From assembly GCA_031769625.1 (NCBI GenBank), contig JAUIMM010000890.1, positions 1,456,001 through 1,520,000 on the forward strand: a stretch of DNA of 64,000 bases. The letters run 5' to 3'. The notes under the pieces are model-generated. The model was not told the DNA's origin. It saw only the letters and a list, made by a program, of their open reading frames with translations, and did no database searches. Shown one piece after another: positions 52,701-64,000 of this stretch (positions are counted from its first letter, which is position 1; every line of letters begins with the position of its first letter). Both the position numbers and the translations under genes were made by a program. Source of the stretch: Taudactylus pleione (Eukaryota; Chordata; Amphibia; Anura; Myobatrachidae).

Positions 52701-52926
52701 AGTGTAAGCACTGGGGCAGGGAGTGATGTGATCCCTAGTGTGTCCATGTGTGACCATGTGATGGGGAATATAGAGTGTAAGCACTGGGGCAGGGAGTGAT
52801 GTGACCCCTAGTGTGTATGTGTGTGATCATGTGATGTGGAATATAGAGTGTAAGCACTGGGGCAGCGAGTGATGTGAACTCTAGTGTGTATGTGTGTGAA
52901 CATGTGATGGGGAATATAGAGTGTAA
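49330..52926. repeat. 3.6-kb higher-order unit, copy 2
   Basis: Adjacent partner of 45735-49329. Where it ends, near 52926, the variant order switches to that seen at 43687 (offset 9,240 bp), marked by the rare CTAGGAAAAAGGGAG monomer. Confidence 0.85.
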
Positions 52927-54399
52927 GTACTAGGAAAAAGGGAGTGATGTTACCCCTAGTGTGTATGTGTGTGACCATGTGATGGGGAATAGAGAGTGTA
53001 AGCACTGGGGCAGGGAGTGATGTGACCGTAGTGTGTATGTGTGTGACCATGTGATAGGGAATATAGAGTGTAAGCACTGGGGCAGGGAGTGATGTGATCC
53101 CCTAGTGTGTATGTGTGTGACCATGTGATGGGGAATATAGAGTGTAAGCACTGGGGCAGGGAGTAATGTGATCCCCTAGTGTGTATGTGTGTGACCATGT
53201 GATGGGGAATATAGAGTGTAAGCACTGGGGCAGGAAGTAATGTGATCCCCTAGTGTGTATGTGTGTGACCATGTGATGGGGAATATAGAGTGTAAGCACT
53301 GGGGCAGGGAGTGATGTGATCCCCTAGTGTGTATGTGTGTGACCATGTGATGGGGAATATAGAGTCTAAGCACCGGGGCAGGGAGTGATGTGACCCCTAG
53401 TGTGTAGATGTGTGACCATGAGATGGGGAATATAGAGTGTAAGCACTGGGGCAGGGAGTGATGTGACCCCTAGTGTGTATGTGTGTGACCATGTGATGGG
53501 GAATATAGAGTGTAAGCACTGGGGCAGGGAGTGATGTGACCCCTAGTGTGTATGTGTGTGACCATGTGATGGGGAATATAGAGTGTAAGCACTGGGGCAG
53601 GGAGTGATGTGACCCCTTAGTGTTTATGTGTGTGACCATGTGATAGGGAATACAGAGTGTAAGCACTGGGGCAGGGAGTTATGTGAACCCTAGTGTGTAT
53701 GTGTGTGACCATATGATGGGGAATACAGAGTGTAAGCATCGGGGCAGGGAGTGATGTGACCCCTAGTGTGTATGTGTGTGACCATGTAATGGGGAATATA
53801 GAGTGTAAGCACCGGGGCAGGGAGTGATGTGACCCCTAGTGTGTATGTGTGTGACCATGTAATGGGGAATACAGAGTGTAAGCACTGGGGTAGGGAGTGA
53901 TGTGACCCCTAGTGTGTATGTGTGTGACCATGTGATGGGGAATATAGAGTGTAAGCATCGGGGCAGGGAGTGATGTGACCCCTAGTGTGTATGTGTGTGA
54001 CCATGTAATGGGGAATACAGAGTGTAAGCACCGGGGTAGGGAGTGATGTGACCCCTAGTGTGTATGTGTGTGACCATGTGATGGGGAATATAGAGTGTAA
54101 GCACCGGGGCAGGGAGTGATTTGACCCCTAGTGTGTATGTGTGTGACCATGTGATGGGGAATATAGAGTGTAAGCACCGGGGCAGGGAGTGATGTGACCC
54201 CTAGTGTGTATGTGTGTGACCATGTGATGGGGAATATAGAGTGTAAGCACAGGGGCAGGGAGTGATGTGACCCCTAGTGTGTATGTGTGTGACCATGTGA
54301 TGGGGAATATAGAGTGTAAGCACTGGGGTAGGGAGTGATGTGACCCCTAGTGTGTATGTGTGTGACCATGTGATGGGGAATATAGAGTGTAAGCACTGG

Positions 54400-55270
54400 G
54401 GCAGGGAGTGATGTGACCCCTAGTGTGTATGTGTGTGACCATGTGATGGGGAATATAGAGTGTAAGCTCTGGGGCAGGGAGTGATGTGACCCCTAGTGTG
54501 CATGTGCGTGATCATGTGATGGGGAATATAGAGTGTAAGCACTGGGGCATCGAGTGATGTGACCCCTAGTGTGTATGTGTGTGACCATGTGATAGGGAAT
54601 ATAGAGTGTAAGCACTGGGGCAGGGAGTGATGTGAACCCTAGTGTGTATGTGAGTGAGCATGTGATAGGGAATATAGAGTGTAAGCACTGGGGCAGGGAG
54701 TGATGTGACCCCTAGTGTGTACGTGTGTGACCATGTGATGGGGATTATAGAGTGTAAGCACCGGGGCAGGGAGTGATTTGACCCCTAGTGTGTATGTGTG
54801 TGAGCATGTGATGGGGAATATAGAGTGTAAGCACAGGGGCAGGGAGTGATGTGACCCCTAGTGTGTATGTGTGTGACCATGTGATGGGGAATATAGAGTG
54901 TAAGCACTGGGGCAGGGAGTGATGTGACCCCTAGTGTGTATGTGTGTGACCATGTGATGGGGAATATAGAGTGTAAGCTCTGGGGCAGGGAGTGATGTGA
55001 CCCCTAGTGTGCATGTGCGTGATCATGTGATGGGGAATATAGAGTGTAAGCACTGGGGCATCGAGTGATGTGACCCCTAGTGTGTATGTGTGTGACCATG
55101 TGATAGGGAATATAGAGTGTAAGCACTGGGGCAGGGAGTGATGTGAACCCTAGTGTGTATGTGAGTGAGCATGTGATAGGGAATATAGAGTGTAAGCACT
55201 GGGGCAGGGAGTGATGTGACCCCTAGTGTGTACGTGTGTGACCATGTGATGGGGATTATAGAGTGTAAGC
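54400..55270. repeat. 511-bp (7-monomer) tandem duplication
   Basis: The variant CATGTGCGTGATCATG occurs at 54501 and 55012, and the variant GTGTACGTGTG at 54717 and 55228, both pairs 511 bp apart, which is exactly 7 x 73. Outer limits are approximate. Confidence 0.75.
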
Positions 55271-55332
55271 ACTGGGGCAGGGAGTGATGTGACCCCTAGT
55301 GTGTATGTTTGTGACCATATGATGGGGAATAT

Positions 55333-57240
55333 AGAGTGCAAGCCTTGGGGCAGGGAGTGATGTGATCCCTAGTGTGTATGTGTGTGTGACCATGTGATGG
55401 GGAATATAGTGTGTAAGCACTGGGGCAGGGAGTGATGTGATCCCTAGTGTGTATGTGTGTGACCATGTGATGGGGAATATAGAGTGTAAGCACTGGGGCA
55501 GGGAGTGATGTGATCCCTAGTGTGTATGTGTGTGACCATGTGATGGGGAATATAGAGTGTAAGCACTGGGGCAGGGAGTGATGTGACCCCTAGTGTGTAT
55601 GTGTGTGACCATGTGATGGGGAATATAGAGTGTAAGCACTGGTGCAGGGAGTGATGTGACCCGTAGTGTGTATGTGTGTGACCATGTGATGGGGAATGTA
55701 GAGTGTAAGCACTGGGGCAGGGAGTGATGTGACCCCTAGTGTGTATGTGTGTGACCATGTGATGGGGAATATAGAGTGTAAGCACTGGGGTAGGGAGTGA
55801 TGTGAACCCTAGTGTGTATGCATGTGACCATGTGATGGGGAATATAGAGTGTAAGCACTGGGGCAGGGAGTGATGTGATCCCTAGTGTGTATGTGTGTGA
55901 CCATGTGCTGGGGAATATAGAGTATAAGCTGCACTGGGGCAGGGAGTGATGTGATCCATAGTGTGTATGTGTGTGACCATGTGATGGGGAATATAGAGTG
56001 TAAGCACTGGGGCAGGGAGTGATGTGACCCCTAGTGTGTATGTGTGTGACCATGTGATGGGGAATATAGTGTAAGCTGCACTGGGGCAGGGAGTGATGTG
56101 ATCCCTAGTGTGTCCGTGTGTGACCATGTGATGGGGAAGATAGAGTGTCAGCACTGGGGCAGGGATTGATGTGACACCTAGTGTGTATGTGTGTGACCAT
56201 GTGATGGGAATATAGAGTGTAAGCACTGGGGCAGGAAGTGATGTGAACCCTAGTGTGTATGTGTGTGACCATGTGATGAGGAATATAGAGTGCAAGCCTT
56301 GGGGCAGGGAGTGATGTGATCCCTAGTGTGTATGTGTGTGTGACCATGTGATGGGGAATATAGTGTGTAAGCACTGGGGCAGGGAGTGATGTGATCCCTA
56401 GTGTGTATGTGTGTGACCATGTGATGGGGAATATAGAGTGTAAGCACTGGGGCAGGGAGTGATGTGATCCCTAGTGTGTATGTGTGTGACCATGTGATGG
56501 GGAATATAGAGTGTAAGCACTGGGGCAGGGAGTGATGTGACCCCTAGTGTGTATGTGTGTGACCATGTGATGGGGAATATAGAGTGTAAGCACTGGTGCA
56601 GGGAGTGATGTGACCCGTAGTGTGTATGTGTGTGACCATGTGATGGGGAATGTAGAGTGTAAGCACTGGGGCAGGGAGTGATGTGACCCCTAGTGTGTAT
56701 GTGTGTGACCATGTGATGGGGAATATAGAGTGTAAGCACTGGGGTAGGGAGTGATGTGAACCCTAGTGTGTATGCATGTGACCATGTGATGGGGAATATA
56801 GAGTGTAAGCACTGGGGCAGGGAGTGATGTGATCCCTAGTGTGTATGTGTGTGACCATGTGCTGGGGAATATAGAGTATAAGCTGCACTGGGGCAGGGAG
56901 TGATGTGATCCATAGTGTGTATGTGTGTGACCATGTGATGGGGAATATAGAGTGTAAGCACTGGGGCAGGGAGTGATGTGACCCCTAGTGTGTATGTGTG
57001 TGACCATGTGATGGGGAATATAGTGTAAGCTGCACTGGGGCAGGGAGTGATGTGATCCCTAGTGTGTCCGTGTGTGACCATGTGATGGGGAAGATAGAGT
57101 GTCAGCACTGGGGCAGGGATTGATGTGACACCTAGTGTGTATGTGTGTGACCATGTGATGGGAATATAGAGTGTAAGCACTGGGGCAGGAAGTGATGTGA
57201 ACCCTAGTGTGTATGTGTGTGACCATGTGATGAGGAATAT
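55333..57240. repeat. 954-bp tandem duplication, two copies
   Basis: Copy 1 is about 55333-56286 and copy 2 about 56287-57240. Landmarks 55444/56398, 55736/56690 and 55882/56836 are each 954 bp apart. Shared private variants include AGTATAAGCTGCAC, GATCCATAGTG and GGGAAGATAGAGTG. Confidence 0.85.
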
Positions 57241-60200
57241 AGAGTGTAAGCACTGGGGCAGGGAGTGATGTGACCCCTAGTATGTATGTGTGTGACCATG
57301 TGATGGGGAATATAGAGTGTAAGCACTGGGGCAGGGAGTGATGTGACCCCTAGTGTGTATGTGTGTGAGCATGTGATGGGGAATATAGAGTGTAAGCACT
57401 GGGGCAGGGAGTGATGTGATCCCTAGTGTGTATGTGTGTGATCATGTGATGGGGAATATAGAGTGTAAGCACTGGGGCAGGGAGTGATGTGACCCCTAGT
57501 ATGTATGTGTGTGACCATGTGATGGGGAATATAGAGTGTAAGCACTGGGGCAGGGAGTGATGTGACCCCTAGTGTGTATGTGTGTGAGCATGTGATGGGG
57601 AATATAGAGTGTAAGCACTGGGGCAGGGAGTGATGTGATCCCTAGTGTGTATGTGTGTGACCCTGTGATAGGGAATATAGAGTGTAAGCACTGGGGCAGG
57701 GAGTGATGTGAACCCTAGTGTGTATGTGTGTGAGCATGTGATGGGGAATATAGATTGTAAGCAGCACTGGGGCAGGGAGTGATGTGACCCTTAGTGTGTA
57801 TGTGTGTTACCATGTGAGGGGGAATATAGAGTGTAAGCACTGGGGCAGGGAGTGATGTGACTGTAGTGTGTATGTGTGTGACCATGTGATGGGGAATATA
57901 GAGTGTCAGCACTGGTGCAGGGATTGATGTGACCCCTAGTGTGTATGTGTGTGACCATGTGATGGGAATATATAGTGTAAGCACTGGGGCAGGGAGTGAT
58001 GTGATCCCTAGTGTGTATGTGTGTGACCATGTGATGGGAATATATAGTGTAAGCACTGGGGCAGGAAGTGATGTGAACCCTAGTGTGTATGTGTGTGACC
58101 ATGTGATGGGGAATATAGAGTGTAAGCACTGGGGCAGGGAGTGATGTGACCCCAAGTATGTATGTGTGTGACCATGTGATGGGGAATATAGAGTGTAAGC
58201 ACTGGGGCAGGGAGTGATGTGACCCCTAGTGTGTATGTGTGTGAGCATGTGATGGGGAATATAGAGTGTAAGCACTGGGGCAGGGAGTGATGTGATCCCT
58301 AGTGTGTATGTGTGTGACCCTGTGATAGGGAATATAGAGTGTAAGCACTGGGGCAGGGAGTGATGTGAACCCTAGCGTGTATGTGTGTGAGCATGTGATG
58401 GGGAATATAGATTGTAAGCAGCACTGGGGCAGGGAGTGATGTGACCCTTAGTGTGTATGTGTGTTACCATGTGAGGGGGAATATAGAGTGTAAGCACTGG
58501 GGCAGGGAGTGATGTGACTGTAGTGTGTATGTGTGTGACCATGTGATAGGGAATATAGAGTGTAAGCACTGGGGCAGGGAGTGATGTGATCCCTAGTGTG
58601 TCCGTGTGTGACCATGTGATGGGGAATATAGAGTGTAAGCACTGGGGAAGGGAGTGATGTGACCCCTAGTGTGTATGTGTGTGTGACCATGTGATGGGGA
58701 ATATAGAGTGTAAGCACTGGGGCAGGGAGTGATGTGACTGTAGTGTGTATGTGTGTGACCATGTGATGGGGAATATAGAGTGTAAGCACTGGGGCAGGGA
58801 GTGATGTGATCCCCTAGTGTGTATGTGTGTGACCATGTGATGGGGAATATAGAGTCTAAGCACCGGGGCAGGGAGTGATGTGACCCCTAGTGTGTATATA
58901 TGTGTGACCATGAGATGGGGAATATAGAGTGTAAGCACTGGGGCAGGGAGTGATGTGACCCCTAGTGTGTATGTGTGTGACCATGTAATGGGGAATATAG
59001 AGTGTAAGCACCGGGGCAGGGAGTGATGTGACCCCTAGTGTGTATGTGTGTGACCATGTAATGGGGAATACAGAGTGTAAGCACTGGGGTAGGGAGTGAT
59101 GTGACCCCTAGTGTGTATGTGTGTTACCATGTGATGGGGAATATAGAGTGTAAGCATCGGGGCAGGGAGTGATGTGACCCCTAGTGTGTATGTGTGTGAC
59201 CATGTAATGGGGAATACAGAGTGTAAGCACCGGGGTAGGGAGTGATGTGACCCCTAGTGTGTATGTGTGTGACCATGTGATGGGGAATATAGAGTGTAAG
59301 CACCGGGGCAGGGAGTGATTTGACCCCTAGTGTGTATGTGTGTGACCATGTGATGGGGAATATAGAGTGTAAGCACCGGGGCAGGGAGTGATGTGACCCC
59401 TAGTGTGTATGTGTGTGACCATGTGATGGGGAATATAGAGTGTAAGCACAGGGGCAGGGAGTGATGTGACCCCTAGTGTGTATGTGTGTGACCATGTGAT
59501 GGGGAATATAGAGTGTAAGCACTGGGGTAGGGAGTGATGTGACCCCTAGTGTGTATGTGTGTGACCATGTGATGGGGAATATAGAGTGTAAGCACCGGGG
59601 CAGGGAGTGATTTGACCCCTAGTGTGTATGTGTGTGAGCATGTGATGGGGAATATAGAGTGTAAGCACAGGGGCAGGGAGTGATGTGACCCCTAGTGTGT
59701 ATGTGTGTGACCATGTGATGGGGAATATAGAGTGTAAGCACTGGGGCAGGGAGTGATGTGACCCCTAGTGTGTATGTGTGTGACCATGTGATGGGGAATA
59801 TAGAGTGTAAGCTCTGGGGCAGGGAGTGATGTGACCCCTAGTGTGCATGTGCGTGATCATGTGATGGGGAATATAGAGTGTAAGCACTGGGGCATCGAGT
59901 GATGTGACCCCTAGTGTGTATGTGTGTGACCATGTGATAGGGAATATAGAGTGTAAGCACTGGGGCAGGGAGTGATGTGAACCCTAGTGTGTATGTGAGT
60001 GAGCATGTGATAGGGAATATAGAGTGTAAGCACTGGGGCAGGGAGTGATGTGACCCCTAGTGTGTATGTGTGTGACCATGTGATGGGGATTATAGAGTGT
60101 AAGCACTGGGGCAGGGAGTGATGTGATCCCTAGTGTGTATGTGTGTGAGCATGTGATGGGGAATATAGAGTGCAAGCACTGGGGCAGGGAGTGATGTGAC

Positions 60201-63200
60201 CCCTAGTGTGTATGTGTGTGACCATATGATGGGGAATATAGAGTGCAAGCCTTGGGGCAGGGAGTGATGTGATCCCTAGTGTGTATGTGTGTGTGACCAT
60301 GTGATGGGGAATATAGTGTGTAAGCACTGGGGCAGGGAGTGATGTGATCCCTAGTGTGTATGTGTGTGACCATGTGATGGGGAATATAGAGTGTAAGCAC
60401 TGGGGCAGGGAGTGATGTGATCCCTAGTGTGTATGTGTGTGACCATGTGATGGGGAATATAGAGTGTAAGCACTGGGGCAGGGAGTGATGTGACCCCTAG
60501 TGTGTATGTGTGTGACCATGTGATGGGGAATATAGAGTGTAAGCACTGGTGCAGGGAGTGATGTGACCCGTAGTGTGTATGTGTGTGACCATGTGATGGG
60601 GAATGTAGAGTGTAAGCACTGGGGCAGGGAGTGATGTGACCCCTAGTGTGTATGTGTGTGACCATGTGATGGGGAATATAGAGTGTAAGCACTGGGGTAG
60701 GGAGTGATGTGAACCCTAGTGTGTATGCATGTGACCATGTGATGGGGAATATAGAGTGTAAGCACTGGGGCAGGGAGTGATGTGATCCCTAGTGTGTATG
60801 TGTGTGACCATGTGCTGGGGAATATAGAGTGTAAGCTGCACTGGGGCAGGGAGTGATGTGATCCCTAGTGTGTATGTGTGTGACCATGTGATGGGGAATA
60901 TAGAGTGTAAGCACTGGGGCAGGGAGTGATGTGATACCTAGTGTGTATGTGTGTGACCATGTGATGGGGAATATAGTGTAAACTGCACTGGGGCAGGGAG
61001 TGATGTGATCCCTAGTGTGTCCGTGTGTGACCATGTGATGGGGAATATAGAGTGTCAGCACTGGGGCAGGGATTGATGTGACCCCTAGTGTGTATGTGTG
61101 TGACCATGTGATGGGAATATAGAGTGTAAGCACTGGGGCAGGAAGTGATGTGAACCCTAGTGTGTATGTGTGTGACCATGTGATGGGGAATATAGATTGT
61201 AAGCAGCACTGGGGCAGGGAGTGATGTGACCCCTAGTGTGTATGTGTGTGACCATGTAATGGGGAATATAGAGTGTAAGCACTGGGGCAGGGAGTGATGT
61301 GAACCCTAGTGTGTATGTGTGTGAGCATGTGATGGGGAATATAGATTGTAAGCAGCACTGGGGCAGGGAGTGATGTGACCCTTAGTGTGTATGTGTGTTA
61401 CCATGTGAGGGGGAATATAGAGTGTAAGCACTGGGGCAGGGAGTGATGTGACTGTAGTGTGTATGTGTGTGACCATGTGATTGGGAATATAGAGTGTAAG
61501 CACTGGGGCAGGGAGTGATGTGATCCCTGGTGTGTGTGTGTGTGACCATGTGAAGGGGAATATAGAGTGTAAACACTGGGGCAGGGAGTGATGTGACCCC
61601 TAGTGTGTATGTGTGTGATCATGTGATGGGGAATATAGAGTGTAAGCTGCACTGGGGCAGGGAGTGATGTGACCCCTAGTGTGTATGTGTGTGACCATGT
61701 GATGGGGAATATAGAGTGTAAGCACTGGGGCAGGGAGTGATGTGATCCCCTAGTGTGTATGTGTGTGACCATGTGATGGGGAATATAGAGTCTAAGCACC
61801 GGGGCAGGGAGTGATGTGACCCCTAGTGTGTATATGTGTGACCATGAGATGGGGAATATAGAGTGTAAGCACTGGGGCAGGGAGTGATGTGACCCCTAGT
61901 GTGTATGTGTGTGACCATGTGATGGGGAATATAGAGTGTAAGCACTGGGGCAGGGAGTGATGTGATCCCTAGTGTGTATGTGTGTGACCATGTGATGGGG
62001 AATATAGAGTGTAAGCTGCAGTGGGGCAGGGAGTGATGTGACCCCTTAGTGTTTATGTGTGTGACCATGTGATAGGGAATACAGAGTGTAAGCACTGGGG
62101 CAGGGAGTGATGTGAACCCTAGTGTGTATGTGAGTGACCATATGATGGGGAATACAGAGTGTAAGCACCGGGGTAGGGAGTGATGTGACCCCTAGTGTGT
62201 ATGTGTGTGACCATGTAATGGGGAATATAGAGTGTAAGCACCGGGGCAGGGAGTGATGTGACCCCTAGTGTGTATGTGTGTGACCATGTAATGGGGAATA
62301 CAGAGTGTAAGCACTGGGGTAGGGAGTGATGTGACCCCTAGTGTGTATGTGTGTGACCATGTGATGGGGAATATAGAGTGTAAGCACCGGGGTAGGGAGT
62401 GATGTGACCCCTAGTGTGTATGTGTGTGACCATGTAATGGGGAATACAGAGTGTAAGCACCGGGGTAGGGAGTGATGTGACCCCTAGTGTGTATGTGTGT
62501 GACCATGTGATGGGGAATATAGAGTGTAAGCACCGGGGCAGGGAGTGATTTGACCCCTAGTGTGTATGTGTGTGACCATGTGATGGGGAATATAGAGTGT
62601 AAGCACCGGGGCAGGGAGTGATGTGACCCCTAGTGTGTATGTGTGTGACCATGTGATGGGGAATATAGAGTGTAAGCACAGGGGCAGGGAGTGATGTGAC
62701 CCCTAGTGTGTATGTGTGTGAGCATGTGATGGGGAATATAGAGTGTAAGCACTGGGGCAGGGAGTGATGTGACTGTAGTGTGTTTGTGCGTGACCATGTG
62801 ATGGGGAATATAGAGTGTAAGCTCTGGGGCAGGGAGTGATGTGACCCCTAGTGTGCATGTGCGTGACCATGTGATGGGGAATATAGAGTGTAAGCACTGG
62901 GGCATCGAGTGATGTGACCCCTAGAGTGTATGTGTGTGACCATGTGATAGGGAATATAGAGTGTAAGCACTGGGGCAGGGAGTGATGTGATCCCTAGTGT
63001 GTATGTGTGTGAGCATGTGATGGGGAATATAGAGTGCAAGCACTGGGGCAGGGAGTGATGTGACCCCTAGTGTGTATGTGTGTGACCATATGATGGGGAA
63101 TATAGAGTGCAAGCCTTGGGGCAGGGAGTGATGTGATCCCTAGTGTGTATGTGTGTGTGACCATGTGATGGGGAATATAGTGTGGAAGCACTGGGGCAGG

Positions 63201-64000
63201 GAGTGATGTGATCCCTAGTGTGTATGTGTGTGACCATGTGATGGGGAATATAGAGTGTAAGCACTGGGGCAGGGAGTGATGTGATCCCTAGTGTGTATGT
63301 GTGTGACCATGTGATGGGGAATATAGAGTGTAAGCACTGGGGCAGGGAGTGATGTGACCCCTAGTGTGTATGTGTGTGACCATGTGATGGGGAATATAGA
63401 GTGTAAGCACTGGGGCAGGGAGTGATGTGACCCGTAGTGTGTATGTGTGTGACCATGTGATGGGGAATGTAGAGTGTAAGCACTGGGGCAGGGAGTGATG
63501 TGACCCCTAGTGTGTATGTGTGTGACCATGTGATGGGGAATATAGAGTGTAAGCACTGGGGTAGGGAGTGATGTGAACCCTAGTGTGTATGCATGTGACC
63601 ATGTGATGGGGAATATAGAGTGTAAGCACTGGGGCAGGGAGTGATGTGATCCCTAGTGTGTATGTGTGTGACCATGTGCTGGGGAATATAGAGTGTAAGC
63701 TGCACTGGGGCAGGGAGTGATGTGAACCCTAGTGTGTATGTGTGTGACCATGTGATGGGGAATATAGAGTGTAAGCACTGGGGCAGGGAGTGATGTGATA
63801 CCTAGTGTGTATGTGTGTGACCATGTGATGGGGAATATAGTGTAAGCTGCACTGGGGCAGGGAGTGATGTGATCCCTAGTGTGTCCGTGTGTGACCATGT
63901 GATGGGGAATATAGAGTGTCAGCACTGGGGCAGGGATTGATGTGACCCCTAGTGTGTATGGGTGTGACCATGTGATATGGAATATAGAGTGTAAGCACTG

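Larger units (their letters stand above)
17341..64000. repeat. 73-bp satellite array, about 640 monomers (right end outside window)
   Basis: The monomer reads through CTAGTGTGTATGTGTGTGAC, CATGTGATGGGGAATATAGA, then GTGTAAGCACTGGGGCAGGG, then AGTGATGTGACCC. Length variants of 70-79 bp come from GTAAGCTGCAC or GTAAGCAGCAC (+3), GATCCCCTAG (+1), GACTGTAG or GACCGTAG (-1), extra GT pairs, and loss of GAG in AATATAGTGTAAG. Because 73 is not divisible by three, each stop codon returns in a frame once per three monomers, which explains the recurring minus-strand frames of 63-188 codons ending in His-Thr-His-Thr-His. The array occupies 73 percent of the window, is in one orientation throughout, and contains no inserted gene or transposon. 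Confidence 0.98.

Noticed and set aside
17341..64000. Regularly spaced repeats that might suggest a CRISPR array
   Set aside because: The whole 73-bp period is conserved, with no unique spacers between repeats, and the context is eukaryotic.

Overview
The window is eukaryotic, non-coding, repeat-dominated DNA, most likely from a vertebrate and probably an anuran amphibian. Three things point there: one spliced exon that looks like a two-pore-domain potassium channel, a PIF/Harbinger-type MITE with a tRNA-derived SINE head nearby, and a satellite whose core resembles an interspersed repeat I recall from frog genomes. The organism call is inference. There are no prokaryotic-style genes, rRNA genes, CRISPR arrays or operons. 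The many small open frames are shadows of tandem repeats that happen to lack stop codons.

Layout: (1) 1-1582, a 47-bp minisatellite cut by the window start; (2) 1583-2080, a short unique spacer; (3) 2081-12759, a 10.7-kb minisatellite built from 29-bp and 23-bp units that form a 52-bp dimer, with an internal 2.2-kb tandem duplication; (4) 12771-12969 on the minus strand, a candidate first coding exon of a K2P channel (TRESK-like), whose consensus 5' splice site lies only about 5-11 bp from the minisatellite; (5) 12970-13304, its possible 5' flank; (6) 13305-14733, a 19-23-bp GT-rich array almost free of stop codons in all six frames; (7) 14771-15169, a 399-bp Harbinger-like MITE with perfect 17-bp inverted termini and a TTA target duplication; (8) 15173-15969, AT-rich unique DNA with two inverted repeats; (9) 15970-16045, a tRNA-derived SINE head that runs into (10) 16050-16960, a 34-38-bp minisatellite; (11) 16961-17340, three decayed copies of a 140-150-bp repeat; (12) 17341-64000, a 73-bp satellite (about 640 monomers) that runs off the window end.

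The most informative structure is inside the 73-bp array. It is not a uniform ladder. It holds nested multi-kilobase tandem duplications (11.8 kb, 3.6 kb, 2.34 kb, 0.95 kb and 0.51 kb), a 17-monomer deletion that separates the two 11.8-kb copies, alternating two-monomer higher-order blocks, and private variant monomers that act as markers. Several monomers carry an exact match to the Jeffreys minisatellite core. Together this reads as a recombination-active minisatellite cluster, possibly subtelomeric, inside or beside a potassium-channel gene. I see no new protein-coding system; the notable biology is repeat evolution and its closeness to a splice site.
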